Shown: positions 1 through 7,099 of the stretch, in pieces
Layout of the letters: each line of letters starts with the position of its first letter
Position numbering within the stretch: position 1 is the first letter of the stretch
From: a virus
Strand: one strand, 5' to 3'
IMG/VR virus record: IMGVR_UViG_3300042516_000330
Span: 1 to 37,668 of that record
Length of the DNA stretch: 37,668 bases
The notes under the pieces: model-generated
Told to the model about the DNA's origin: nothing
Seen by the model: only the letters and a program-made list of their open reading frames with translations
Databases searched by the model: none
Translations under genes and position numbers: made by a program

Positions 1-47
1 ACATCCCGCGCTAGGAACAACATGCCTACAAAATCAGCCGGTTTCAT
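1..47 (-). CDS. Partial copy: N-terminus of the helical protein that is complete at the right end
   Basis: The first 15 codons of the 120-residue protein that is complete at the other end of the window. The start ATG overlaps the portal stop codon as ATGA. It is cut only by the contig end and is not a second gene. Confidence 0.85.
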   Translation of the reverse strand, partial: MKPADFVGMLFLARD

Positions 48-127
48 ACCATTCCCTCGCCCATGTCAGGAGTTTCACGTGGAACTTCCATAGGCATTAA
101 ATCTGCGCTTGACATCATACCTGAAAT
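1..127. repeat. Left copy of 127-bp terminal direct repeat
   Basis: Identical over its full length to the last 127 bases of the window. It covers the end of the portal gene and the first 47 bases of the next gene. An exact 127-base overlap is what a de Bruijn assembler gives when it closes a circle with k=127, so it is most likely an assembly overlap and not a biological terminal repeat. Confidence 0.95.
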
Positions 128-2203
128 AGTACCCATGACGATGTCCTGAATCTGTTCTTCGGACATGCCCGCCTGAACGGCGCTGATGCGCTTGGTTTCG
201 GCGTCATAGGCCTTAATCGAGGCTTCCTGCTCCTTGATACGCAGTTCGGTTGCTTCCATCGACTGACCGACGCGCTGGAGCATTTCCTGCATCATTTGCA
301 TTTCTTGACCCATGACCTCGATCTGCTGGTTAGCAGCCTGCAACGCCGGGTCTTCATCCGGGTCAGCAAGGAGTTTGGGGTCAATCGTCTTAGCCAGACG
401 CTTAGCAATCTCTTGGGCGCCCGGCCAATCCATGTTCTTAACGAACAAGTCGCCAGCCACCTGCCAGAGGTTCGGGTTGGCTTGCAGGATTTGCGACATG
501 GCCTCCATCGCTTCCTGACGCTTGGTCAGGTAGGACGGGCCAGTCGTTACCGCTACGTCGTATTTACCGACAGACGGGTTGTAGATTTTCTCGATGACAA
601 TGCCAGCCTGATCCACGATCTTGCGGACAGGCTCTTGCTGCATCGGGTCGATCCGCACCGTACCCGTCTCACCGTCGATGCCGACGATTCGGGCGATACG
701 CTGGGTATCGTAAATCTTCGGAATCAAGTCCACGAGTTGACGCGTGACGTAGCGGATAGCGCGGGCAAGGTTATCGACGTAGTGATATGACCCCGTATCG
801 CCCTGACGTTCACGCGCCAGAATGGCTCTACCCGACCGCTCGTTAGACGTGGCGCCCAGGCTAGAGTCATAGTAGCCCGTCGTGGACTTAATATCGTCCG
901 ACGCGCCCATCTTAGCCTGAATAAGCCCCGTTTGAGCAAGGGGCGGAGCAGCACGTTGCGGCAACGGCATTGCTGCGCCAGCGCCGTCAGTTACGTCAGG
1001 ATTGACCTCAAGGTACGGCCAGTTCTGGGTGTTAGCCGTCTTCCATTGATGCTCGTACCCCTCAAACTGCCCGCCATAGCCGATAAACGGCGCTTTGGGG
1101 GCCAAGGCGAGCATTTCCGCCTCTTGGGATACCCAGTAGTTGTACATGCGCTGCGCGTCTTTAGCGTTACGCACGAGGCCGCTGATATAGATACGGCCTT
1201 CCACTTCGTATTCGTTACCGACTACGCGAATAACCGGAATCCACTTACCCGGCCACTCTTGCTCTTCCAGAATCTCGTAGCCGTTGGTCTTAATCCACTT
1301 AATCTTGCGAATATCGACTTCGCGGCTGCGAACAGCCTGCAAGCCCATCATTTCCAACTGCTTGGCTTCGGGTGACCCGGCAAACGCCGTTTGGTTCCCC
1401 GGATAGAGGTTTAACTTCGCTTTTTCGTAGTAAGCGTAGAAGTATTCCGCGATCCGAACGGAGTTATCCGTAATCCATTGCGCCAGATTCTCGTCACCAG
1501 TACCACGCTGCTGGATCGACGAGATTGGCTCGGCGTCAGGAAAATGACGCTCAAACTCCTCACGGGGCATGTCCTCAGTAATGAAACACCACTCGGCATC
1601 CGACCCACAGGGGTCTTGGATGTGAGGGTCCATATAGACCGAGAATGAGTTTCGCACACGTCCGATACGAATGTCTTGGTCGAACGTATTGTCGTCGCAG
1701 TATTCCGTCAGGATGCGGATATAGCCTTCGCCATACGTCACCTGGTTCTCACAGGCGGTGTCGTAAGCAACATCGGCGTCCGAGATGTATTCAATATGCC
1801 GAACGATGCCGTCAAATACTTCTGCGACTTCAATATCGGCTTGGTCATCAACCGGGATGACCTTACCCGAGGGGCGGTTCTGACGCTGGTCGTTAGTGAC
1901 TTGACGAACGTGCTGCGGCAGTTTGTTGATGGTCAGGCAGGGACGCGCATTGATCGTCTGGCCCTGCACTGCGCCACGGGTAGCCAGCACTTCTTGCGGC
2001 CACTGCCAGCGGTTGTCCGGCGAGCCTGCCATAAAGCGCAGGTCATCGAGTTCGCTGTCGCGGGACTCGCTATACGCCGTCAGGGACAACTGCATACGGG
2101 TACGCGCTTGCGAGAGGATGTCTCCCGCATCGCGTCCACGGCGGGACTGCGGCGTATTAGCGACCTGAGCCGCTCCCTTCATCCCTGTCGGGTCTTTAGC
2201 CAT
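44..2203 (-). CDS. Portal protein, P22-like
   Basis: A 719-residue protein with the sequence character of P22-type portal proteins: an N-terminal stem/wing region with the conserved block around NARPCLTINKLP (about residues 85-97), a Q-rich region with QVTNDQRQNRPSG, and a long C-terminal helical, Met/Gln-rich barrel tail (about residues 620-700). It would form the dodecameric ring at one capsid vertex through which terminase packs DNA and to which the gp4-like protein attaches. The start codon overlaps the stop of the upstream 48-residue gene as TAATG, and its own stop overlaps the next start as ATGA across the contig junction. Length agrees with P22 gp1 (about 725). Confidence 0.93.
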   Translation of the reverse strand: MAKDPTGMKGAAQVANTPQSRRGRDAGDILSQARTRMQLSLTAYSESRDSELDDLRFMAGSPDNRWQWPQEVLATRGAVQGQTINARPCLTINKLPQHVRQVTNDQRQNRPSGKVIPVDDQADIEVAEVFDGIVRHIEYISDADVAYDTACENQVTYGEGYIRILTEYCDDNTFDQDIRIGRVRNSFSVYMDPHIQDPCGSDAEWCFITEDMPREEFERHFPDAEPISSIQQRGTGDENLAQWITDNSVRIAEYFYAYYEKAKLNLYPGNQTAFAGSPEAKQLEMMGLQAVRSREVDIRKIKWIKTNGYEILEEQEWPGKWIPVIRVVGNEYEVEGRIYISGLVRNAKDAQRMYNYWVSQEAEMLALAPKAPFIGYGGQFEGYEHQWKTANTQNWPYLEVNPDVTDGAGAAMPLPQRAAPPLAQTGLIQAKMGASDDIKSTTGYYDSSLGATSNERSGRAILARERQGDTGSYHYVDNLARAIRYVTRQLVDLIPKIYDTQRIARIVGIDGETGTVRIDPMQQEPVRKIVDQAGIVIEKIYNPSVGKYDVAVTTGPSYLTKRQEAMEAMSQILQANPNLWQVAGDLFVKNMDWPGAQEIAKRLAKTIDPKLLADPDEDPALQAANQQIEVMGQEMQMMQEMLQRVGQSMEATELRIKEQEASIKAYDAETKRISAVQAGMSEEQIQDIVMGTISGMMSSADLMPMEVPRETPDMGEGMV

Positions 2204-2349
2204 TACTTGCCCTTCTTACCCTTGGCCGCAGCGCGGCGCTTAACGGAATAGGCGATGGCAACGGCCTGCTTCTGCGGCTTGCCAGCCTTCATTTCCGCCT
2301 TGATGTTCTTACGGAAGGCGCCCTTACTGGCGGACTTGACTAAGGGCAT
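2203..2349 (-). CDS. Small basic phage protein, 48 aa
   Basis: A 48-residue Lys/Arg/Ala-rich protein (starts MPLVKSASKGAFRKNIKAEM, ends in a run of KGKKGK). The stop codon overlaps the portal start as TAATG and its start overlaps the stop of the upstream gene in the same way, so it is translationally coupled. Proteins of this type occur next to terminase and portal in many environmental phages; function unknown. The pattern fits a nucleic-acid-binding or virion-packaged protein, but that is inference. Confidence 0.8.
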   Translation of the reverse strand: MPLVKSASKGAFRKNIKAEMKAGKPQKQAVAIAYSVKRRAAAKGKKGK

Positions 2350-2534
2350 TAGCCCATCCGTCCACGCGGCTTAACGACCGGGGTCGGGCGAAATGCAACC
2401 GTTGTGCGGATCATTTCCTCGTTTACCCGGCGCGGAGCGCGGGGAGCAGGCGCACGGGGCTTCTGCATACGAGAATTGGTGATCATGTCGCCAATTGTGG
2501 CACCGGGTGACACGCCTACAGGGCCGTACTTCAT
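2349..2534 (-). CDS. Small Pro/Arg-rich hypothetical protein, 61 aa
   Basis: Sixty-one residues, with a Gly/Pro-rich start (MKYGPVGVSPGATIGDMI) and a PRAPAPRAPRR stretch in the middle. A GAGG Shine-Dalgarno sequence stands about eight bases before the ATG. It lies between two other small basic genes with 2-base and 1-base junctions, so it belongs to the same portal-proximal cluster. No domain recognised; probably disordered and cationic. Confidence 0.7.
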   Translation of the reverse strand: MKYGPVGVSPGATIGDMITNSRMQKPRAPAPRAPRRVNEEMIRTTVAFRPTPVVKPRGRMG

Positions 2535-2536
2535 GT

Positions 2537-2692
2537 TTATTTCCTCTTTTTGGCCGTTTTGGCCGATTGACGGAACGCTTTAGCAGTCGGAGCGCCTTTG
2601 GCACCCACTTTTCGCATTTTTTCGCCAGAACCGGCAGCAATACGCTCCCGTTTAGCGTGAATGTTGGCGTACAAGCCCTTTTTAGCAGCCAT
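2537..2692 (-). CDS. Small basic conserved phage protein, 51 aa
   Basis: Fifty-one residues beginning MAAKKGLYANIHAKRERIAA, followed by GSGEKMRKVGAKGAPTAKAF. This pattern recurs in small proteins of many environmental and cyanobacterial phages, usually near the terminase. Its function is not established. The start overlaps the upstream stop as TAATG. A longer reading frame covers the same bases in another register, but this frame has the conserved sequence and the coupling. Confidence 0.82.
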   Translation of the reverse strand: MAAKKGLYANIHAKRERIAAGSGEKMRKVGAKGAPTAKAFRQSAKTAKKRK

Positions 2693-2955
2693 TAGTTGCA
2701 TTTCCATCGTCGCAGTGATGCCTTTGCGCGCTCTGCTGGGCCTTTGGCCTTGGCAACAACGCCTTTCATACGCGCACAGAACGACTTTTTACGTCCTGCG
2801 TCTGCTTTAGTCTTAGGGCTAGGGGCAGGAGCCTTCAGTTTGCTGCCCGTAGCACGGTTGTACTTCGCTCGACCCTTGGCGGTAAGTCCAGCGCCCTTGG
2901 AAACGGACTGCTTTTCGCCGCGACCAACGGAGAGCGATACGGACTTCTTAGCCAC
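2692..2955 (-). CDS. Small Lys-rich phage protein, KYNRATGS-type, 87 aa
   Basis: Eighty-seven residues with a GLTAKGRAKYNRATGS block (about 23-38), then KKSFCARMKGV (55-65) and a C-terminal LRRWKCN. This signature marks a family of small proteins common in marine and freshwater phages, with no proven role. It starts with GTG immediately after the terminase stop, which implies coupling to terL. The RKKSFCARM and RRWKC elements place two conserved cysteines near the C-terminal half and suggest metal or nucleic-acid contact (inference). Confidence 0.8.
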   Translation of the reverse strand: MAKKSVSLSVGRGEKQSVSKGAGLTAKGRAKYNRATGSKLKAPAPSPKTKADAGRKKSFCARMKGVVAKAKGPAERAKASLRRWKCN

Positions 2956-4479
2956 TCAAGCACCCATCCACGACGAGAGCATCTCGTTGCGTCCTGAAAA
3001 CCTACGCTCGATTTTAACTCTTGACTCCCGACTTGCAACAGGGTACGCGAAAGTAACCGCTAAAGCATCTGCTGCGTCAGGGGAGGCCAAGCCTCTAGCC
3101 TTCATGTCTTTCTTGGCTTCTAGGGCGATGGCACCCGAGGAGTTGGTCTTGTACTGCGGGCTACAGAGGTCGGACTTCAGTAATCGTTCGTTCGGAATAG
3201 AGGCGGTACGCAACCACTGGCGCATATCACCCCACATCTCGGCACGCTTGTTCTGCCACATCGCAGGCTTTGACGACTTCCAGCCAAAGTTGACGCCACG
3301 CACCTTGTACCGCTGTTCTTTCAAGCGATCCAAGATGCCGTAGCCGAGGCCGCCTTCGTCAAGGACAACGAGCGCTGGGCGGAACTCTTCGATTGCGTCG
3401 ATTACTCGCCCGACAATCTCCATTGTATCTTCGCCTTTATATCTCTTAATCGCGACAATATCGCGTCCTTGGCGCGCGACAATGACCGTGGAATCATTGC
3501 CACTTCTAGCCGGATCAACGCCCAGTACAATCGGAGCAGTTTCATCCTTGTACTTAGGGCGGCTCGCCGCTTCGTCCACCAGGCTTGGAGGGATGAACTG
3601 GTCGTCTCCATCGGCGGGGAATTGTCCATACACTTCGATTCGGGCTTGCGGGGAGTCCGAGCCGTACTCTTCGATGATTTGTTCGTAGACCGCTTTGTCG
3701 GTGTCTTCGACTTGCCGGGCGTCGATGCTTTGCGTCGTCCAGAAATTCCTTTTCGCGTTGAAGCACTCATAGAAATAGCCCTCATTCCGTCGTGGGTTGC
3801 TAAACGCAAACCAGAAACGGTTTGGCGTGTTCTCAGTAAAGAAGCCTGCGGTCACAGACCAGATAGGGTCAGGGATACCCGAGGCTTCGTCGAAGATGAC
3901 CATCACACCGTCGTGGTTGTGGACACCGGCATACGAGTCGGGGTTTTCTTCTGACCAGAGACGACCTTCGACAGACCAGTAACGGGTGCCTTTCTTTAGG
4001 TCGCGTTCAACGAGTTCAGCAATCCATTTAGCGGGCATCACGCGGGTTGCGCTGATCTCAAACCAATGCGAGTTGATCAGGAGCGCTGCCCACTTAGTAA
4101 TTTCGGCCCATGTGATCGAGCGCAACTGCGCTTCCGAGTTAGCCGACACAATGGTCGTCGAACCAATCCTAGTCGTCAGCATCCAAAGGATTAGCCACGA
4201 GACGAGCGCCGACTTACCGATACCGCGACCGGAAGCGGTAGCCATACGCAGGACTTCGTAGGCGGTGGCTTCCTTGTTCTTTTTCATGTGCGCGGCTACT
4301 TGGCGCAGCACTTCACGCTGCCACTTACGCGGACCTTGGAAATGCTCAAGGGGCGTGTTCTTTTTCTGCCACGGGAACACGAGCAACACGAAGGCTTCCG
4401 GGTCGTCCTTGATAGAAGGCGACCAGAGTTTGCTCATCAGCAACTCTTCATGTTCTGCCGAATAGACTGGTAACTGCAC
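2956..4479 (-). CDS. terL: Terminase large subunit (packaging ATPase/nuclease)
   Basis: A 507-residue motor protein. The ATPase half has a Walker A variant SGRGIGKS (83-90), a Walker B VMVIFDEA (192-199) and a coupling motif FSN (226-228). The RNase H-like nuclease half has Asp322 in GVDPARSG, Asp374 in VVLDEGG and Asp468/Asp471 in SPDAADAL. It cuts concatemers and drives DNA into the prohead through the portal. The GTG start lies just after the HNH gene; an internal ATG at residue 15 is an alternative, but the residues before it resemble the usual start of relatives. Similarity to P22-type terminases suggests headful packaging, in keeping with a circular map. Confidence 0.95.
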   Translation of the reverse strand: MQLPVYSAEHEELLMSKLWSPSIKDDPEAFVLLVFPWQKKNTPLEHFQGPRKWQREVLRQVAAHMKKNKEATAYEVLRMATASGRGIGKSALVSWLILWMLTTRIGSTTIVSANSEAQLRSITWAEITKWAALLINSHWFEISATRVMPAKWIAELVERDLKKGTRYWSVEGRLWSEENPDSYAGVHNHDGVMVIFDEASGIPDPIWSVTAGFFTENTPNRFWFAFSNPRRNEGYFYECFNAKRNFWTTQSIDARQVEDTDKAVYEQIIEEYGSDSPQARIEVYGQFPADGDDQFIPPSLVDEAASRPKYKDETAPIVLGVDPARSGNDSTVIVARQGRDIVAIKRYKGEDTMEIVGRVIDAIEEFRPALVVLDEGGLGYGILDRLKEQRYKVRGVNFGWKSSKPAMWQNKRAEMWGDMRQWLRTASIPNERLLKSDLCSPQYKTNSSGAIALEAKKDMKARGLASPDAADALAVTFAYPVASRESRVKIERRFSGRNEMLSSWMGA

Positions 4480-4480
4480 G

Positions 4481-4978
4481 TCAGACTACCCGCGTTGGAT
4501 GCAACAATTTAACGGCATTTTCTGCTGCTTGTTTGGCAAGTTCTAGGTCGGCAAACAAACCAAGATACTTGTACTTGTTGTTTACCATAATCTGAGCCTG
4601 CCACTTCTGGTTGCGTTTATGCCACACGACGTTACGAACGCCAGTGGTGTTGCGTCCGCTATCAACGCAGTTGTGCCGGTTTTCCGAGGCAGTCACGTCT
4701 CGCAGATTGCTTATGCGATTGTCGCTGCGGTTGCGGTTGATATGGTCAATTTGATTGGTAGGCCAAACCCCATGCACGTATAGCCATGCTAAACGGTGCG
4801 CGTGGTGCTTTTGGCCGCTAACCTGAATCACAACGTAACCCAACGGGTTAACGTACCCGGCAAGGTCGCCAATCTTGGCTCTAGGGTTGCGGGTAACTTT
4901 ATTAGTAAAGACGCCGGTTGCCGGATCATAGTGCAGCAACTCTTTCAGGGTCTCTTGCGTTAGAATCTTCGTAGCCAT
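4481..4978 (-). CDS. HNH homing endonuclease with AP2-type DNA-binding domain
   Basis: A 165-residue free-standing nuclease. The HNH core runs over about residues 45-103, with His61 in HAHRLAW, the Asp-His pair 78-79 in QIDHINRN and Asn91 in the following NRISNLRD. A C-terminal AP2-like domain (about 112-150, TGVRNVVWHKRNQKWQAQI) binds DNA. It lies between terS and terL and has its own AGAGAGG Shine-Dalgarno. Its first 53 bases encode the last residues of TerS in another frame, so insertion probably replaced the TerS tail. Such genes spread by cutting uninvaded relatives at the same site. Confidence 0.92.
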   Translation of the reverse strand: MATKILTQETLKELLHYDPATGVFTNKVTRNPRAKIGDLAGYVNPLGYVVIQVSGQKHHAHRLAWLYVHGVWPTNQIDHINRNRSDNRISNLRDVTASENRHNCVDSGRNTTGVRNVVWHKRNQKWQAQIMVNNKYKYLGLFADLELAKQAAENAVKLLHPTRVV

Positions 4979-5474
4979 AATCAGCCTCTCTTACAGGTTG
5001 GTTGGTCAGAAGCCTCGATCCGCTGGAACGGTTCGGGGCTTCGTCAATTGTAGCATCTAGTGCAGGCGGTGTATCCGACACCACTCTTCCCTGAATAACG
5101 CGGGATTCCGCCTCTTGCAGTGCCGCGATGATACTGATCTGCGATTTAACATCGACCTGCACCTGGGTCTTAGCGACCCACCCATGCACGTGCTGCAAGA
5201 GAGCAAGTGCTGCCTTGCTATCGCCACCAAGAGCCGCCACGCGCAACTGGTTGGCCGCCTCAAATTCACTATCAGCACGACCTTTAGCCTCCGCGATAGC
5301 CGCAGCCCCATCCATCTGGCAGAGCCTACGGTACTCCATCGGCAGCATGTCCGCAGCAAAGGCTAGGGCGTCACCCTTCAGCCCAAGTTTGGCAGCCTCG
5401 TAAATCTTATCCAAAACCTCCTGAGAGGCTTTTAGTTCCCGAGGCTTAAAAGGGATAGACCTAAACGTCTCCAT
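4926..5474 (-). CDS. terS: Terminase small subunit (probable)
   Basis: 182 residues from the chosen ATG, placed as expected upstream of TerL. The N-terminal part (about 15-60) is helical and fits an HTH that recognises a pac site; the middle (60-125) is an Ala-rich helical region suitable for ring assembly. The chosen start has GAGG six bases upstream and overlaps the previous gene by 14 bases; an upstream GTG start (5543) has no Shine-Dalgarno. The last ~17 residues are read from inside the HNH gene, so the C-terminus may not be ancestral. Identification rests on position and helical architecture more than on a strong motif. Confidence 0.8.
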   Translation of the reverse strand: METFRSIPFKPRELKASQEVLDKIYEAAKLGLKGDALAFAADMLPMEYRRLCQMDGAAAIAEAKGRADSEFEAANQLRVAALGGDSKAALALLQHVHGWVAKTQVQVDVKSQISIIAALQEAESRVIQGRVVSDTPPALDATIDEAPNRSSGSRLLTNQPVREADYGYEDSNARDPERVAAL

Positions 5475-5664
5475 CTTTAGCCTCGTACTTAAAGGTAATC
5501 CCGTCGCATCGAGGTTTATCGGTGACCCAGCCGTGAACGACACGGTGAGCGCACCAAATCTTGTTTTGCGGACGCGTCACTTCAGCAGACCAGAAGCAGG
5601 AACGGCATACCAAGGCAGTGGCAGCAAACTGCGACCACTCTTGCTCCGTCATTCGTAGTGCCAT
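5461..5664 (-). CDS. Small Cys/His-rich protein, first gene of the late leftward block
   Basis: 67 residues from the chosen ATG. Cysteines and a histidine are arranged as LVCRSC, WCAHRVVHGW and PRCDG, a plausible one-zinc site. It overlaps terS by 14 bases, so the two are coupled. No Shine-Dalgarno precedes the ATG; instead a TACATT hexamer (complement of 5671-5676) ends exactly six bases before it, which would fit a leaderless transcript, though the matching -35 is poor. An upstream start at 5709 would add 15 residues of unlike composition. Function unknown; position suggests a packaging or late-gene role. Confidence 0.68.
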   Translation of the reverse strand: MALRMTEQEWSQFAATALVCRSCFWSAEVTRPQNKIWCAHRVVHGWVTDKPRCDGITFKYEAKDGDV

Positions 5665-5712
5665 GCGGGGAATGTAACAGAAGGTTTGGCGAAAAGAAAA
5701 CAGTTGCAACGT

Positions 5713-5727
5713 GCAGGATGATCCTGC
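5713..5727. promoter_or_regulatory. 15-base palindrome upstream of the late block
   Basis: GCAGGAT-G-ATCCTGC, perfect 7-base arms around one base, 49 bases before the start of the Cys/His-rich gene. Size and symmetry fit a dimeric regulator operator; it could also form an RNA hairpin in a longer leader. Confidence 0.5.
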
Positions 5728-5740
5728 CGGGAGGCCGCGA

Positions 5741-5759
5741 TCTCGAACGTCCGTCGAGA
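5741..5759. promoter_or_regulatory. Hairpin with 6-bp stem
   Basis: TCTCGA and TCGAGA flank a 7-base loop. A second hairpin, ACCAG-CGCAT-CTGGT, follows at 5839-5853. Together with the palindrome they make the first 150 bases of the region rich in foldable sequence, perhaps a structured late leader. Confidence 0.35.
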
Positions 5760-5863
5760 CTGTGTGCCGAGGCGGAAGCGTTAAACGTTTAGTGCCTTAG
5801 ATGGTGGAGTCCTTTCCTTCAGTTACCTCTCGGTCGCTACCAGCGCATCTGGTCAGACGTTGC

Positions 5864-5915
5864 AAGTAAAGGATATCAAACAATCGTTTATTAGGGAAAG
5901 GGGTAAGTAAAGGAT
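5864..5915. repeat. Direct repeat AAGTAAAGGAT, two copies
   Basis: Exact 11-base copies at 5864-5874 and 5905-5915, 41 bases apart (about four helical turns). On the minus strand each reads ATCCTTTACTT, preceding the late leftward genes, so they may be activator sites. Confidence 0.5.
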
Positions 5916-6016
5916 GTACGGATGATGTGTGTACAAATTAAAAAAAATAAAAAGTTTTTGTAGACGCTTCGTAATCGTGACCGGTCACGCTCCGGCCCTA
6001 CCCCCCCTGTTGTTTT

Positions 6017-6226
6017 GCTGCAACGGATTGTTGTGCGTGTACCACAAGCCTGGATGCAAACGATTCTCATGTAGTTATGTGAACGAGAATTGTTTACATG
6101 ATGTTGCGTAGATGCAACACGTTGCGTTTATGCAACATGGATGCGTGCTGATGCGTCACTGCAACATGTGGTTTTTTTGCAACACAAGCGCTGAGTTTTA
6201 TGCAAGCACAGTGCTTTTATGCATTG
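6017..6226. repeat. TGCAAC iteron-like cluster
   Basis: Repeated TGCAAC or TTTTATGCA units: GCTGCAAC at 6017-6024; two adjacent 18-base units with GTTGC-N6-GCAAC symmetry at 6103-6118 and 6121-6136; CTGCAACAT near 6149; TTTGCAACAC ending at 6185; TTTTATGCAAGCAC at 6196-6209; and TTTTATGCATTG at 6215-6226. Spacing is about 18-25 bases. This resembles iterons bound by a replication initiator, or a multi-site operator. Confidence 0.6.
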
Positions 6227-6285
6227 TTAGTAAAAAACACGTCATTTCCCCAATTGATATCACTATGACGAAAGGCGACAAACTG

Positions 6286-6299
6286 AGAAGTAGACTTCT
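6286..6299. promoter_or_regulatory. 14-base palindrome AGAAGT-AG-ACTTCT
   Basis: Perfect 6-base arms with a 2-base centre, between the iteron cluster and the rightward promoter. Candidate operator; no protein partner can be assigned. Confidence 0.4.
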
Positions 6300-6406
6300 A
6301 TTTTACTAACATCAGGTCTAAGCCTTTGATTCTAGGCTTCTATCTTGTTAGTAGTCTCCAGCCTTTCAAGTACTGACAAATTTTCTGTTACTACTACAAA
6401 AAGCCC

Positions 6407-6436
6407 TTGCAAGCCCTTTTCAGGCTGTGCTATAAA
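6407..6436 (+). promoter_or_regulatory. Sigma70-like promoter for the rightward accessory block
   Basis: TTGCAA (-35) and TATAAA (-10) separated by 18 bases, about 75 bases before the first rightward ATG. It lies inside the cluster of TACTAAC repeats, two of which would fall in the transcribed leader. Confidence 0.6.
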
Positions 6437-6512
6437 ACAATTGTTTACAGAAATAGCGTTTGGTTAGTGCTTTTCACTACTACGCTACTAACAAACTACT
6501 AACAGGGAAATT

Positions 6513-6668
6513 ATGCATATGACACTTCGAAAACTACTTAATGCCACTGTGCTTGCGTGCTGTGGTGTGGCCGTGTTTGGCGTGCTTCTAGACTCTTTTG
6601 AATTGTTAGTGCTTGGCACTGTGCTAGCCGGAATTGCAGCACTGATCGATTACGTCATTTTCCCGTAA
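6513..6668 (+). CDS. Small membrane protein, 51 aa
   Basis: Fifty-one residues. After a short basic N-terminus (MHMTLRKLL) come hydrophobic stretches at about 11-27 and 30-50, containing CCGVAVFGVLL and LVLGTVLAGIAALI, enough for one or two membrane segments. An AGGGA Shine-Dalgarno stands six bases upstream, and the gene is first behind the predicted promoter. A second ATG two codons in is possible. No family recognised; an inner-membrane protein is the likely location. Confidence 0.65.
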   Translation: MHMTLRKLLNATVLACCGVAVFGVLLDSFELLVLGTVLAGIAALIDYVIFP

Positions 6669-6694
6669 ACAATAAACAAACGGAGAAAACTAAC

Positions 6695-7072
6695 ATGCAA
6701 ACTGAAAACAAATTCCCAGCCTTTTCGAAATATGTTTGCGCTGGTGACTCAGTCAGTGTCAATTGTGGCCCGTACACGATCACAGCCCGAATTGTCCCTG
6801 ATGACGATATGCGCCCCACTGATTTCGATTGTTACGGTTCAGACGAAATGAAAGCCTGGGAACGTGGCGACTGGTCATTTGTTGGCATTGTTTTAAGTGT
6901 TTCGGTAGACGGTTTCAGGCTCGATTCGCATGCGGCTAGCCTTTGGGGAATCGATTGCAATTTCCCCGGTGGCGATAACGCCTATTTGCAAGAAATCGCG
7001 AATGACTTGTTACCCGAAGCGCTGGAACGGGCCGAAACGATTCGCGCGAGCCTACTCGCCAAACTCGCCTAA
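6695..7072 (+). CDS. Hypothetical phage/plasmid protein, 125 aa
   Basis: An acidic 125-residue protein. Visible blocks are a beta-rich N-terminal half (GPYTITARIVPDDDMRPTDF, about 25-44), a Trp-containing centre (WERGDWSFVGIVLSVSVDG) and SLWGIDCNFPGGDNAYL (about 82-98) before a C-terminal helix. The SLWGI-C-FPG block resembles proteins on plasmids and phages that often sit near GP88-like genes; no activity is known. It has GGAG upstream, and its 5' flank is nearly duplicated before the next gene. Likely soluble and cytoplasmic. Confidence 0.75.
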   Translation: MQTENKFPAFSKYVCAGDSVSVNCGPYTITARIVPDDDMRPTDFDCYGSDEMKAWERGDWSFVGIVLSVSVDGFRLDSHAASLWGIDCNFPGGDNAYLQEIANDLLPEALERAETIRASLLAKLA

Positions 7073-7099
7073 ACAATAAAACGATCAGGACAAACTAAC

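Larger units (their letters stand above)
6226..6503. repeat. TACTAAC heptamers, five exact copies in both orientations
   Basis: TACTAAC at 6304-6310, 6486-6492 and 6497-6503; its complement GTTAGTA at 6226-6232 and 6347-6353. The copies at 6304 and 6347 face each other around an inner AAGCCT/AGGCTT stem (6320-6339) and could form one extended hairpin. The pair at 6486-6503 is just before the first rightward gene. They probably bind a regulator of this promoter. Confidence 0.6.
5710..6512. other. 800-base non-coding control region, candidate origin
   Basis: No convincing gene on either strand. It separates the leftward terminase block from the rightward accessory block. It holds, in order: a 15-base palindrome, small hairpins, an 11-base direct repeat, an A-rich tract (about 5938-5955), TGCAAC iterons, a 14-base palindrome, five TACTAAC heptamers in both orientations and a sigma70-like promoter. 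The combination of AT-rich tract plus iterons is typical of initiator-bound origins; this is inference. Confidence 0.7.

Noticed and set aside
2371-2640. 89-codon minus-strand frame over two small basic genes
   Set aside because: Overlaps two frames with conserved sequence and TAATG coupling; Cys/Arg-rich shadow composition.
5713-5740. Resemblance to the 5' end of archaeal small-subunit rRNA (TGATCCTGCC, then AGGCCGC)
   Set aside because: Only about 20 bases agree and the following sequence does not; it is explained by the local palindrome.
5735-5860. Possible tRNA-like fold with a GTTCGA box on the minus strand
   Set aside because: The bases next to the box do not form a T stem, and no acceptor or anticodon arms could be built.
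5929-6309. Two consecutive plus-strand frames of 60 and 65 codons in the control region
   Set aside because: Cys/His/Phe-rich composition unlike phage proteins, no Shine-Dalgarno, and they run across iterons and palindromes.
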